From Patella vulgata (taxonomy: Eukaryota > Mollusca > Gastropoda > Patellidae), in contig NC_065887.2 in assembly GCF_932274485.2 (NCBI RefSeq), positions 15,658,001 to 15,722,000 on the forward strand: a DNA stretch of 64,000 bases, in the 5' to 3' direction. How positions within the stretch are numbered: position 1 is the stretch's first letter; each line of letters begins with the position of its first letter. This document shows positions 42,478 through 57,400 of the stretch, one piece after another. The translations under genes were made by a program, and so were the position numbers. The notes under the pieces are model-generated. The model saw only the letters and a program-made list of their open reading frames with translations. It had not been told where the DNA came from and did no database searches.

Positions 42478-45400
42478 CTGATAGAAAAAAAAAGATATAA
42501 AAAAAACTTTATTTATATTCAAAGAGACAAAGCATATCATTAATGTCTTGCAATAGTAACTTTGAAAATGCGTCAGCTGAGAGAGAGAGAAAGGAAGAGA
42601 GAGGGGGGGGGGTAACTAGGTCATTACGGGACTAACATTTGGTTCAATTTTATTTCAATAACTCGCTTGCGCGTAGGGGTCATTAACAGGGGGGGGGGGA
42701 CCGGAGATCCCGGAGAAAACGCACGAGGATGGACAGGCGACCCTACTCCTTGTCATGTACCTCAGCTAAAGAATATATATATATATATTTTTTTAAACAG
42801 CAGGACGGGGATTGACTCTTGCTGTACGTCAGTTAAAACTGTTATTTTAATTGAATCAATATAAATAACACCTATACTTTGCTCAAACTACTTTTCCCAA
42901 CAACCCTTTCCCTCCCCGAAAACTAAACAACGCCAACAAAATGGCTATATTTTTTTCAAAAGAAATCTCAAAACATTGCGATATTCTTAAATGAAACGAG
43001 TAAAATGTCCTCTTAAAGTCACAGTGACGACAACATTGTCGTAAACGCCTTAAATATAAAATACAAAAATGGGATGATCTTACATCATGCAGGTCTTCAC
43101 ATGCATATTAGAGGTAACAATACTAAGATTTCCATACATATGCGGAGTAAGAATCATTCAGGAATACGGTAACAGGATTTAAGGTAAAATACAGTTTTTA
43201 TCTTGGGAAGAAAATCTTTCAATTTGCCATGTATAACAAAGCCTACCACGTATTCACCGTTAGAGTTGTCTGTCTTAAAGGACAATGTTGGTGTCAGCCT
43301 TTATTACATATGCGATAGAACTGGTTAAACACATTCAAAATATAATTTTCACACAGAGTTCATTACTACAGTAGATGCGTAACGAACATTTGAAGAAACA
43401 GGAAGTGACGCCAAAAATGACAAACACGAGTTATCCTTCTATATAAATGACTAAAGTAACGAGAGATAACAGACACACGGTCGAATTTCATTTAACCAGT
43501 TCTGTTACATATGTAATAATGGCTGATACCAATATTGTCCTTTAACATAAACTGTGTTGATGGATTTATGAACGCACGCGTGCCACCTATAGTAAAGACG
43601 CCTGTAATCCCTTTTCAAAATAACATTAAAGCGACGTTATTAGTGATTAGATAAAGGGTTGACAGTTCTTGCTATAATAGTTAAAAATAGATAATGTAAA
43701 TGTGATATACACAAAATTTCAGTCAAATTACTTCACTCTGAGCCGTGTTATTGCTGATACAATTCGATTATCATTGTTACCGTTGTTACGATAATAAACA
43801 AAGTCTCGATTATTCATTGCTACGGTTAAATCATTAACCGCAAATCGTATTTAAATCTATTGAAAATGTAGACTATTCGATGCCACCGGGAGTTGGTTAT
43901 GGTCTTGGTAAGTTAATTAATGTCTAATTCATGATTTATATAACATTTAAGGCATAAAGAAATACATGCAATAGGCAGATTTAGCTCTTGCACATTGCCT
44001 GTTTAAGCCGTGACTATAATATCGTAGGTAATGATAGAGAATCGGTTTCAAACGGGTTATTTGCCCTTCAATCAAAGAATCGGTTTCAGACCAGTTATTT
44101 GATAATCTCGCTTACGAACATGAACGTAATGGACTTTAGATATTATACTTAGACACAGCTTAATGCTATTTTTGAAAGCGCATCTCCACGTTACAAGCGT
44201 CCGCATTATACACACATAATTCAAGCAAGATGCAAATTCCCAGAAGACGAGTCGAATCGCAATACGCGTCCGCATTATACACACATAATTCAAGCAAGAT
44301 GCAAATTCTAAAGTATGCGAGTCGAATCGCAATACGAGAACGATTCCATAATAGAATGTGTTATCACGTGTTCATTTGAAGTATTTTGGTCGCTAGGTGG
44401 CGGATACTACAGAGAATCAGTTCTACAGCTTGGACGCAGTGATTTTCACACATGGCAAAGTGAAGATAGGGTTGGGGAGGAATCGGTATATAAGAATCCA
44501 TAAAGCCATTAAAAATCATTGCAGGATTCATGACCAAGAATTATAGAAAACATGTCCAGGACAAGATGGTTGAAATGGTAAGAAAAGGTTGTCTAAGCTA
44601 ATATACATATACGAGCGAATGTATAGACAATCTTACTATCGTTTTATTCAACATATCAGAAGCCACCTTAGCTTTAGCACAAGATGTGCTGAGATCCCGG
44701 GTAGAAGTTTGGACAGTCGAGTAGGCTTCCGTGTAGGTTGTGGTAGTGCAGAGACCTGTGTTTTTCCTCATGTGACCAGTCATAAGTTGGTGTTGATGCC
44801 ACTTCCGGCGAATTACTGCTAATACCTGTCATTAAAAAAACATGTAATGAAGAATATAAGTATATATTAGCTTAGTCGGTGGAGAAAAGTGGGACGTTAA
44901 CCAATTTCATTTAATGTCCCTTGATTGTACCCACTGAATAAGATTAACCGCGGGATCAGATGGGTACGAATAAATGAATAAAATAAACTGGGTTTTAACG
45001 TTCTTTGTGTGTTACATCCTATGCCATACAGTGTGCTCTGCAGGATTTGCCCAGACAGCAATTCAATTCAAACTGTCAATGGTTCTGTCCCGTGCTCGTC
45101 AACGTGTACACGGGACCTCGGCTGTTTCGTACCACCCGAACGACTAAACCTATCCAACACCGACAAGGATAAAACACGCTGGACAATTAGCCAGCCCCGA
45201 GATCGAACCTCGGACCATTTGGTTAGTGAGCTAGTACTTCAATCACTCCGCGGCTCACACGATGGATACGAAACACACAGAAACCAACATGGACGACAGG
45301 TCGAAGTCAAAACATTACATAAAACGCCATTTTAAAATTTAAAGGCCACGCGTAACACACAGAATAATAGAAGATGGATTTTCCATTTTTTTACATCTAA

Positions 45401-48400
45401 CCACCGAAGCGGGGTTAGGGTGTCCTGATCCTCGTCACAGAAACTCGATCATATTTCACTTAGTAAATAAAATGACAGAATAATTTGATATTCTATAGCA
45501 TAATATGATGATAATACTGACCTCTCCATTACAGAAACAGTACATAATCGACACAAGCGCCCCCTGGAATTATAGTACAAAATGGAGATTTATTGCTAAA
45601 TTTGAGACGTGCTTGACTTTGATGATTGGGGATTAATATCAAACAATGACAAGTGTACATCTGGTTTATATAACATACATATATTATACGTATCTAATAG
45701 GTCAATAACACGTCAATTGCGCACGTAATATGAATATGATGAATACAAATGGTTTCAAGGTGTTTTTATACAAGCTTAGAGAAACGGGTCTATCATATTA
45801 CTGAGATACTGTCTAGACCAAAATGATTAATATAAATTGCTCCCATTTTTCGTTATTCGATTTTATGTTGTATATAAAATTAAATATGCATAAATATAAA
45901 AATGTAACAGACAGCTAGTTATCGGTTCTATCAATGTATGACTTCAGTTTCTTTTCAAGTAGACTAAGATGTAGGCGCTTGTGGAATGGAGAATGTTTTT
46001 TAAAAAATAACATCAAACGAGGGATAGGTTTTATTCCTGAAGTTTATTATGTTCATATTCATAGAAAGGTGGTGCAGAATAATCAAATCCAAGTATCATT
46101 TTCAAGATAATCAACGAAGACTCGATTGTAAGCCCTTTTCAACCCCAGTGTCCGGCCATAGTAGCGTTTAACTCAGATATGGCGAACATTGTCTAATCCA
46201 CTCAATATCTAAGTCCTCTGATCGTCTAAAGATTTGTTTATGGGCTTGCCATGTGAATAAATGTCTAAGTAATAATTCATATAACATTTTGAGCCAGAAA
46301 CACGCCCGAAAATAGGCAAGTTTGCCTCTCGCCCAATGCCTCTTAAATATGTACTGGGCAATCGTGAAAACCTAGATTATATTCCACCAGTCTCTGAAAA
46401 TGACCCATACGGAAGTTGGGCTGTATATATATAATAACCTCCGCTTGAAAACAGACACGAAGTTGGTTGACCGACATTTTACTTCCTAAAACAACGATTT
46501 TAGTCGAAAAACCTAAGTAAAGTTCGGGAATTTTTAGCGGTTTTTAGCCTGCTTCCATTTAATAAAATCGAAAATCTTTATCTAATCTTTGAGAGCATTA
46601 AAGATGTAAAATGGATTAGAACCACATTACAAAATATATAGTATACTCATTTTTTAATATGGCTGCCATTCTTCGGAGAGATCTATTTTCAAAGTAAATA
46701 ATTCTCTGTGTACAGAATGAAACTGACCCGTTTACGCTAACTGGTTTCCTTCTGTAATATGTGGAGGTGGTGTTTTTGTGATAAAGACCATCTCAATGTT
46801 TTTTCAATTCTAAGACATTATTTTTGAAAATAAATTTTATCAGACCTCTTGTATATTACATTTTAGAACATATCACCATTAGTTATTTGCGGTGCTTCGG
46901 GTGTGCGTTTCAATAAGCCAACGGTTGAATTTTATTGTCTATGACATATACACAACATGGGGATTTCCTAGAATAAAGTTTTGAAGTTTAGAATTTTTGG
47001 CCACTGCAGGAAGAGTCTAGTACCCAGGAAATATTCATTCACAGTGAGTCGCAAAGGATATTTATACCCATTCGACGTCAGAGAAATTTCCATTTTGGGC
47101 TACAATCTAAATTTGATAATTTGAGAGGGTTAAATTAACTATTATAATCGTTTGATCTGTAAGCAAAAGTCTTCGAGACAACTCAAATTTGAAAGTAATT
47201 ATAAGATATGTTTTACAAGCGTCGTTCGGATTGGATAATTTTGGGCGGGGGGATGTTGACCTTTAAAACCACCCTATAATAATCTCAACCAATCAGAACA
47301 AATTACCTGTAATGACGTTAACATGGCTATAAAGTAGTGATAGAACGGGTTAAAGGGCGAATCTTTAGCCGGCTGAACTGGGAAAATCAAATACTGAAGA
47401 CCAAACAATGGTACCAAAATTAAGGTGGCACGAGCAGCTTTCCTGAAACATAATAAAAGCACAGAACTAATTGAGACAATGCCTTGGGGTATATCCCTTC
47501 AATGAAATTATGATGCAATATGATGTCAATACTGTTATATAAAAGGCCAAAAGGAATTGGTGAACGACGGTTACTTATTGAATTACAGGACGTGTCTCTG
47601 TTTTCCCGTCTGTTGTTTTTTAGTGTTAAAGCGGATTAACAAGAAAATTGCATGTATGGATGTTTGTTATTCGTGAAATGCCGATGGCAGAAACAACTAT
47701 CCAATAAACGTGGTGTATAATCAGTCCAAACCGGAATTCAAGAATTAGGTCCCAAATGGTCTAATTCGTCCATCGAGTCAAGCGGCAAGGTTTGGATCCC
47801 AGTCTTGTTCCTGTTTCTTTCCCGAGCAACTTGTTCTCGTTTGCTGGGTTTGCTGGGACAATGGTGACATGAATTTATCTGGATTGTATAGTATAGCTTT
47901 AAAGATGCATTATGGGAGATAAGATAAAGAGATGGCAGTTCTCGCTATAAAAGTTAAAAACTAGATAGTGTAAAGGTAATTTGCTGAAAATTTCGGTCAA
48001 ATTGATCCACTATGAGCCGAGAACGAAGCGTGTGAAATTTTCGCATAGTCTCGTTCATCATTACTAAAATCATTAATATAAACAGCATAGTCTCGATTAT
48101 CCACTGTTTTGATTTAATTATCAATGGCCGTTAAGCGGCATATAGGAATGTAATCCAGCCAAAATCGAAGGCTAGCCTTGACATCGAGAGTTTATTATGG
48201 TCTGGATAAGTTAATTAATGTCTGATAATTTAGATAACATTTCAGGCCTAAAGAAAGACTTGTAATAAGCAGATTTTGCTCTTGCATAATGCATGTTTAA
48301 TCATTGCTTACGTAGGAAAACGAAGTGGTCAGGCACAATTCCTCCGTAGTCGAGATGCTTAATAATGCACAGAAACTGATTGGAAAATGTATTCAAGCTA

Positions 48401-51400
48401 CGGAGAAAAATACACCCGTGGTATGGCTAAAACATAAATGATATCCAACGAGTTATGATTGGAAATCCCTTTTAAATATAAAATTTAAAAATACGGCCAT
48501 TACTTGTATAACCGTCACTTAGCAACACGGTAATTGTGTGCTGTTTTCGCTACTGTTTTATTTTTTTTATTGTCGGGTCTTAATCATACGAATTGTCAAA
48601 CTTTAAGTTAATTGTAATAATAATTTTATGTTGATTGGTTGGTTTGATGTATTTGGTTTAGTAATAGGACATGATCTGTTTGAAACAGTGGCATGCTGAG
48701 GTTTGCTATTGCCACTCTTTCTTTATATGCCCCCAAGTATGGGGCCTGGTATACTGAGAAATGTTAGAAAGGAAAACATTTCAATTATTATGAGGAAACA
48801 TACGGCATAAAACTTTTATTCAAGTTAAATACGTACAACGAAATAAACAGTGATAATTTCAAATACCCCCCCCCCCCAAAAAAAAACAACCCCAAAACCC
48901 CCCAACTACTCTTCATTATACGTTTTCCGGAGGTTCGACTACCGTAAAAAAAACCTCGAAGCAAATATCTTCTGGTCCCTGTGGTTTGAAGGGAAACGCA
49001 GTTATCGAATCGTGATGTATTAATTAAGATAAACATGGCGAGGTAGACTAGAATACATCCTCGTACATCATCGTACAAATTACTTTTTAAGTCAGACAAA
49101 ACAAAAAGATCTACATCGTAATAGCTGTTTATTTTAGTAAACAGTGAACAAGGAAGTCATTTATTTAAATACATTTGGCTGCATGGTTCACAAAACGCCT
49201 TCCCAGACAGATTAAATGCTAAACATAATGATGTATTGTGTTGATGACTTATGTTTTACATCTACACGACTGTCATTTTCTCATAGGTCTCCTGCAGATA
49301 GATTTGCTTGTCAACAATCTCCGTTTTTGTCTATACCGCTCCGAATTCAGCTATAGGGGGCAATTTGAAATGGGCGTCGCTCGTCCGTCCAGATTTCTTT
49401 TCCTGAGTATATCTCATAAACCGACAATCTAATTAAAACATAGATCCTATTGCGTTTCGTTTTTCATAGTTCAAAATTTCATTTTACTTGTCTTCACTAC
49501 ACCATGTATAAAAAAGCCGAAACGAAATATAGAGCTGTATTTTAATCAGATACACGTATAAACTTCAGTCTTTTGATACCAATTCATTGCATGTCTACTA
49601 TAACAATGCAGCAGAATTGGGAGAGGTGTTTAACGTCCACTCGACACAATCGACACAAACTAGGTCATTTCGGGACTAAAATATGGTTTAATTTTATTTC
49701 AATAATTTGCTTGCGCGGAGCAGAATTGGAATGCCTGATACTATTTGCTATACATCTAAAGTATAAACTTGCATTTGGTTGTTGATTAAGTACTTTCTTG
49801 CTTTGCAAAATCCGGACGATTCTATTTGGCCCGCTCCGGCATTTTAACCTACGAGAAAGCCTGCCCAGTAACAGAACGTATGATCTGAAGCGCATACACT
49901 AGACCACGTGACGCCACTACCTTTCGCCTCCACTCTTTTTTAAAATAAAATGGCACCCAAGCTGACAGTTGACATTTTTGTGTATTTAAATCACAGAAAC
50001 AAACCCACTCTTACACGATCCATTTGTTTTGATGAATCAGGTCTCCTGCAGATCACAATTTTCTCAAATATTTTGTTAACAAAGTCTGTCAAATTCGTAA
50101 TTAATCATAAGCAGATTCGAATAAAAATATCTATTGAAGGGGAAAAAGACATAATATCTCAATATCATTTTCTTATTATCTTTTTGATTTCTTTCGGAAA
50201 TCGTTCATCATTTGACGCCAAACGTAATATTCCTGTAATAGTTCAGTCTGTTGGAGAAGTGTTATCATTAGACTATCGATTATGTAGATTGATTTTAGAT
50301 TTATATACCGTCGTTAGAGGGCGGCACATATACACCAGCTCATAAAGCCAGAGTTATTTCATCACTTTGGCGAGTCAACCGAAACAAAGGAATGAACTGC
50401 TCCATAAAAATTCAATCTGTAATTTTCTCCGTTTTGAATCAATAATGACCAAAATAGACACGATGTTTTCTATGATTTTAAAGAAGAAAACAACTGGAAA
50501 TCGCCAGATAGAGACCTATACGCCAAGGTAGAAGTTAACTATAGTCCGTTGGGTTTTTCCAGCATGATTTCTCCTTGCCAAGGTGCAGAACTGAGCGTCT
50601 AGATGTTCGGATGGAATGAAAAACCGCGGTCTCGTGATGAAAGTAAAATAACTCCTGACATTTGAAAAAGAATAAAGTGTAGACGAAACAACTCTGTCCG
50701 GGTAAAATGTCCCTCATAGCCCACTACATGGCGTATGGCCTTTTTTACTGGGCCAGTTGGTGAGAAAAGGTAGGGTGATAGACTCAATTTCATTTTCTAT
50801 AATTTTGGAAAGAAGACAGTGTCTCAGATTACTGGAAATGGCATTTCCGGGTTCCTAGTTTTCGAAATTTTGAGAGAGAGGTCACCCGCACCCCCAGTTG
50901 TGCGCTTCCCTACCCCCCCCCCCCCCACCCATCCATGGTTTCTTGATCCACCCTTAAGTTGGACACTACCACATCTGCGTTATTTACGTTTTAGTCATTA
51001 ATAGTTGAATCGCTTCTCATCAGAAGTACATGTATGTGTAATAACAATGGGGTTTAATGTCCTGCTCATCTGCTAACGAAGACGGACAGACGCCATGCTG
51101 TGCATATGACAGACATTTTGCACGGAAGAGGCGATACGACCTATTCTTATTTCAAATTACAACTGTCAAGGGTTATTAGACGTGTACGTGTAGTAAACAG
51201 TTCAGTGACAGGCCCCCGTCATCCACATAACAGAAAAAGATCACAGACCTCAGAACAATACCCATTGAAAAGGGCTTATAAGAAACCACAATTCACTTCC
51301 CACGATGACGTTAATAATGTTCAAAAATACTTTATTACCATGTTTGATCGATAAAAGACTACATTCTTTATTAAAACTAGAATCATATAACATAAAATAG

Positions 51401-54400
51401 TCGATTTTTAAAAAGACAAAATCGATTAAAATCACTTACTTGCTTTGTGAAGCTTCTGGTATCTGTCTCAATTTAGTGATCAGTAGACGAATAATATTTA
51501 TCAACAGACAGATATTGATCTAAAAACACAGAAAAGGGACAAAAATCACATGTTGATGGCTTCTTTCAAAATCGATTATCGATAATTTGATGTAATCATC
51601 ATAGCATTTTCTAGTTTGCGATTAACAATGGCAATTCCTTTATATCAGAAGAAAACATGTTTTTCTGTCAATGTGTATGTAATTGGAAATATTTATTTAA
51701 AAATGCGTTATTGAGTGACATGTAAAGAATAAAATGGAACAATGCATCATACAATTTTCGATTTAGTTATTTTAGACCTGCGTTCATTAGGATTTTCCGC
51801 AATTCAACAAACCCAATTTTCTAAACAGGGTGTTCACTTTCAATAAAAGCCAATATTTCTAGCAGGTATGTACGAATGATAAGATGCAAGTGAGAGAAAA
51901 AAAAAATTTTTTTCAAATATGTTTGGGATAATTACTCAATAAGTAAGGATTTCAAATGGAGTTTAACGTCCTACTGTTCTGCTCCTAACCTAGGCTAATG
52001 AAGACGGGCATACGCCATACAGTGTGCTATGAGGGAAATTTTGCCCGGACAGCGGCACTACGGCCTACTCTTATATCGAATTCCAACTGCCAAGGGATCT
52101 TTTACGTGCACGCCAATGTGTACACGGGTCCTCGGTTTTTCGTCCCATCCGAACGACTAGACAGCTTTCCTTGACAGCCCCTCCGTCCTGCATCACTGAC
52201 AAGGGAGAACCACGCCGGAAAATCCGGATGAACTTTCTCGGCCAACGCAGGGATCGAACACCCGACCTCCAGGCTAGCGAGCCAGCGTCTTACCCACCCC
52301 CTGATATGATGCAAGTGAGAGAAATAAGACTTTTTCAAATATATTTGGGATAATTACTCCGGACTTCAAATCCCCAGACTAATTTAAAGATCGGAAATCA
52401 GTCTATATTTGTTTATGTAACTGCATGCCAGATTGCCAGTTTGAGTATAAATGCATTCATATAAATACCAACACATAATATCTTTAACCATAGGTTGTGG
52501 ACAGAACAATATGCCTATAAATTAAGGATAATTGTTTAAATGGCTATAATACGACTACAATAGCTATTATTTGTATTTTCCCCTGTTTCTTACCTTCTTC
52601 TGGATAATTTGACGGAAATGATTTATCGATGTATGTTACTTAGATAATATATTACGTGTGGTGCGTTTTTTTCATCAGGTTTTCTTCCTGATTACGTTTT
52701 GTGAATAGAATACATTGTACAGATTAAATTATGGTAAATTTGTATTAAGCGACGGACACTTTACAACTTCAATCATCAAAATAGAATCTGTCGGTTTTGT
52801 TGGAATTTCCGACATTAATTTGACCATTGTTTATGGTACTAACATATCCTATATTGGGGACAAGATGAAGAGAAACGATTTGTTGAAAGTTCAATTGTCA
52901 CTGATAAATCTTATGCCATCAAATAGCTACTTCATTTATAAACATAACTGGTCACCTGTAGAGCAGGATCAGTTCCCATTGGAAGATCAGATGAATTATG
53001 CCCCCCCCCCCACCACTTCATCCTCCAACATGATGTTGTCAATATATTAATGTATTACGCGTCGGAAAGTATCATGGTTTTTTGTTTCATGTCATACATT
53101 ACACATGGGGCACATTGAAAACACAGTGTGTGCAAATTTCGGGACAAAAAACCGAGTCCCCGTGTACTTATTGGTGTTCGCGTAAATAATCCCTTAAACG
53201 TTCGAAAAAAGAGTAGGCTCACTGCATGGCGTCTGCATTTCGTCATTAGCACAGAAAAGTAGGGCGTTAAATTATGAAACAAAAACTTACAACTACTGAT
53301 GCGACTACTGGTCCGAACAGAATCCATTGGTAGTTGTTTGGGAATATCCAACAACTGAAATAAAAATAAATAAAGAAATAATCATTAATGATAAATCAAT
53401 ATGAAACTATGAAAATAACCAGGTTCTAATTATCAATACGTTTCTTCTTTTTTTTTTATCTTAATGCAGTTCCCAGGTACTGTCTGTATTTGTGTTGTTA
53501 AGTCAAACGGTATTGTTGGCAGACAAGATAACTCGACCAGACAGTTATTATTGATATCAATTATCAATCCAAAACTATTTATACCTAAAAATACCTAGCT
53601 GTTTATTGGCGTTCCAGGTTACATTTGATTTCAGTGAGGCTTTTATCTTTAATAAAATATCACCGCTGATTTACAAAGAAAGAGATGTTTCATTCATTCA
53701 TTCATTCCACTAAGCGCTACCCATCTTGTTCTTTTTGCCCAACATGAAACTCGACATGCTTAATTTTTGATATCTCGTCACAATTCCATAGTACGGTGAT
53801 AAACCTTTTAGTCAAGACCATGTATTGCTTATGGCATTAGTGGAGTCATGTCACTAAAGCCATAATAATTTCTTGAAAGCAACCAGAACTCCTTTAACCA
53901 TTCATTCTAAATTGCTGGTTTGTGTTTCTTTTAATTTGTATGTATTGATTTTATGTATAGGGTGGCCATTGTATTTTAAATTGATTCGATAGAAAAATAA
54001 ACAAGATCTTGACACGAAAGATACAGATTAGTACGCTCTTCTTAGAAATTAAATTCCACATATGGAAAGATAATGCCTTTAAACGATCAACAAAAGGAAA
54101 TTCAAATTGAACAAAATAGGAAAACGTCAATTATAATAGAGTAGTCTCGGTCATTCGGCCCTAATTTGTCTCCGCTTTGACTTCAGCGAATGTTGGTCTG
54201 AATAAAACAGCAGTCATTGTGTATGTATACATACGTTAACTGGCTGTCTATCTATTTGCGTATCCAATTTACACAGTGGTGTGCAGAGGTTTGATGATGC
54301 TTTGGCCTAATTCCTTGATTAAATACCTCCAAGACTCAAGTATAGGGTTTATTACTGAGAAATGTGAGACAGAAAGACATTTTAAACATTTATAGCAGAT

Positions 54401-57400
54401 GAAGGAAACTGTTTATTCAAGTTCAGTTGGGAAGCTTGTAGACCGAAGTTAACAACGAAAATTTCAAAATACTAAATTTAAATTTCACTCTTTGTGATTG
54501 GAAGCCCCCCCCCCCCCCCTGAAATGAATTACCGGTACTCCCCCTACTCTTACATCGAATTCCAACTATCAAAGGGTCTTTTACGCGCACGCCAATGTGT
54601 AAACAGACCTTGGTTTTCGACCCATCCGAATGACCAGGCAGCTGTCCTTATCAGGCCTTCGGGATTAGAGAATTTAGCTTATTATTAAAGAAATATCGTA
54701 ATTTGAAAATACAGTAGCAATGACCAGAAACTGGGTTGGATCCGTTGTTGGCCGAGAAAGCCTCTTGGGATATTCCAGCTTGGCTCCCCTTTTAAGTGAT
54801 GCAGTTAGGAGGACTGGACAGGGAACGGTTTCTAGTCGTTCGGAGCGCACAAAATAAACGAGGTCTCGTGTACACTGTACACATTGGCAAGCAAGTAAAG
54901 AAACTTTTGATAGTTGGAATTCGAAAAAAGTGTAGGCTGTATTGCTGCTGTCCGATCAAGATTTCCTTCATAGTACACCTGATTGCGCATGACTGTCTTC
55001 ATTATCAAGGTTGATGCCGAAAAGCAGGACGCTAAACACCATTTCAATTCATTTTGGAAAATTAGAAACCTGTTTTGCGGTGTTAGTGGATAATTAATCG
55101 CCAATTAAACTTCAAAGCGCGTTAATGCCTGGCTTTCACGTGGGCTACGAATGCTACGAAGCGCCCCCGAATATTGGCGAATCGAAATTCGTGTCGATTC
55201 GGCAAAAATATTAAGAAGATTGTAGAGAATCTGGAGTAGCTGCGAAGCTGCCCGATGTCAAAGCAGGGTTCTACGAAATGAAAGGAACATCTATACGAAC
55301 TAAAGCGATTCAGTTACGAATGAGTTACGGATATGCCGAATACAGTCAGGAATACACTACGCTCTCCACGAATGATGCCGATAAAGCTACTAAAAGTTTA
55401 CGATATTTGGCACTATTCGTTAAAGAATCGAATACCTAGTTGTTACAGACGATAAGAAAGGGCTACTTAGGGTTTACGATACATCTACGAATTCCAAAAT
55501 TCGTAGACCGTCCACCAAAGTTTTTGACAAACCAAAACTTTCGTGGTCGAACTACGAACTGCTACGAACAATACGAATGTGTAAGAATCAAATAAGAATC
55601 ACTCACGAATTCAAGAACCGTCTACGATTTATTTACGAATCGAAAAACTTTTGATTCGGGACGATTCGGGGCGATTCGGGACATTCGTAGCCCATATGAA
55701 AGCTTGCCACGAAAAGAATTTGTTCCAAAAATAACTTACGAACTTCAAAAATCATCTACGATTTATCTACGAATTGGAAAAAGTTTGGATTCGGGGCGAT
55801 TCGTAACATTTGTAGTCCTGGTGAAAGGCGTTTGAATCATGTACTTTTCTGGAAGTTTGATTTGGACTGCAATCAACAACTCCAGCAGACGACAGCATAG
55901 GGAAAGCCCGAATATATTGCTTGACTTCAATCAACGGGAATCGTGTATTGATTATAACCATTATACTTACTCTTGGGAATGCTCGTAGAAGGAACCCCGT
56001 ACTCCAGCATACACTGCCGTTAATATCAATGGTACACCTATACAAAAATATTTAAAACATCAACACTGGGCGTATCAATACTGTGTGGTAAATAAAGGAA
56101 ACCTGGTCAATGTGGGAGACATTTGTCGATGTATTCCATTTATGTATGATGCTGGCTTACTTATCAGGATGTTGGCCACAGAAGCAACTCGGGATTTTCC
56201 AGTCTGGTTTTCCCAGGACAGTAGTACAGGGGGTAAGGGATTAGCGTCTAGTTGTTCAGATGGCATACCAAAACCAAGTCAACCCGAGTATTAGTTGGTG
56301 TGGATGTAAAAAAAACAGCCTCTGACAGCCTTATGTCCATCTGCATTATGCTAAGTTCCCACTATCACGATTCGTGCTATGGTTGAAATCGTGGAGTAAT
56401 CGTGGTGATCCTATTATGCCTTATCATATATTGTGGTCAGCCATAGGAATTGCATTGACCGTATCGAAACGTACCCGAACGTATCCGCACGTAGCAGATC
56501 GTGGACACAAGAGGGACAATCCTATCGTAACGCATCGCACCACAGCATTAGCTCAGTTACTTCAGAAAAGGTTGACCCCCATGTTCTTTCATTTCATTTC
56601 TGTAACATTTTGTGTTCATAAAAGTGGAATCTTGTTGCGAAATTTACAGTCCTTTAGCTATCAATTGTTTTAAATAATTCATTTGACATTTCACAAGCAA
56701 TTATCGAAACATTTTATCTGTCTCTCTTTGTCTTTCAAAATATATATCGGAATTAAGAAACATAATACTGAGAATATTTTTTATTGTTGGAAATCCGTTT
56801 CGAATACCTGCTACTAGCGCTTACATTATTGTAGATGATGTTCACTTCTTGCGGTATTGGTTGGTTGTATTCTTACTGTATAAGGCAGGTCTTCGAATTG
56901 AATGAAAGTCGAGATACTGCGATTCGACAAGAGCACTTCATACATCTCAGTTAAAGAGAGAATTGGTCGGGAAACATTGTATTTCCCCGTGATATGGCTG
57001 ATATTCGTTTATATGAAAGTCGAGATAACAATACAAGACATCCCAATTGGCTGAATTAGAGGAGGAATTGGACGTGAATATTATACTTTCTCCTAGATAT
57101 GTATGGTCTTCGAGTTAAATGGAAATCGAGAAAACAGGATTCGACAACAGAGTACATCCCAATTGAACATTATATTTCTCCGAGATATATTTCTAATCTT
57201 CAAGTTAAATGAAACTCGAGATAGTAATATTCGACAAAAGGGTACTTACTCCATCCTAATACAATACAGCAGATGAGTAGAGTTTTACCAGATCTAAAAG
57301 CTTGTACCATTATAGTATGTAAATATACCCCTTCACAAAACATCCACGCAAAATTACATACAGTACAATACTGAGCTATAATATGAAGACCTCTACACCA

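Noticed and set aside
44560-44666. Extension of the receptor C-terminal exon past the weak donor
   Set aside because: The frame stays open, but the residues (LSIHSLVYVY) do not look like a receptor tail and an in-phase last exon exists at 42430-42477; kept as an alternative only.
49950-50345. 131-residue plus-strand frame
   Set aside because: Longest isolated frame in the receptor introns, but AT-driven composition, no recognisable domain, no splice or promoter context, and antisense to a real gene.
52715-53050. 111-residue plus-strand frame ending in a proline run
   Set aside because: Lies inside a receptor intron, runs through a C-homopolymer and shows no domain; likely chance.
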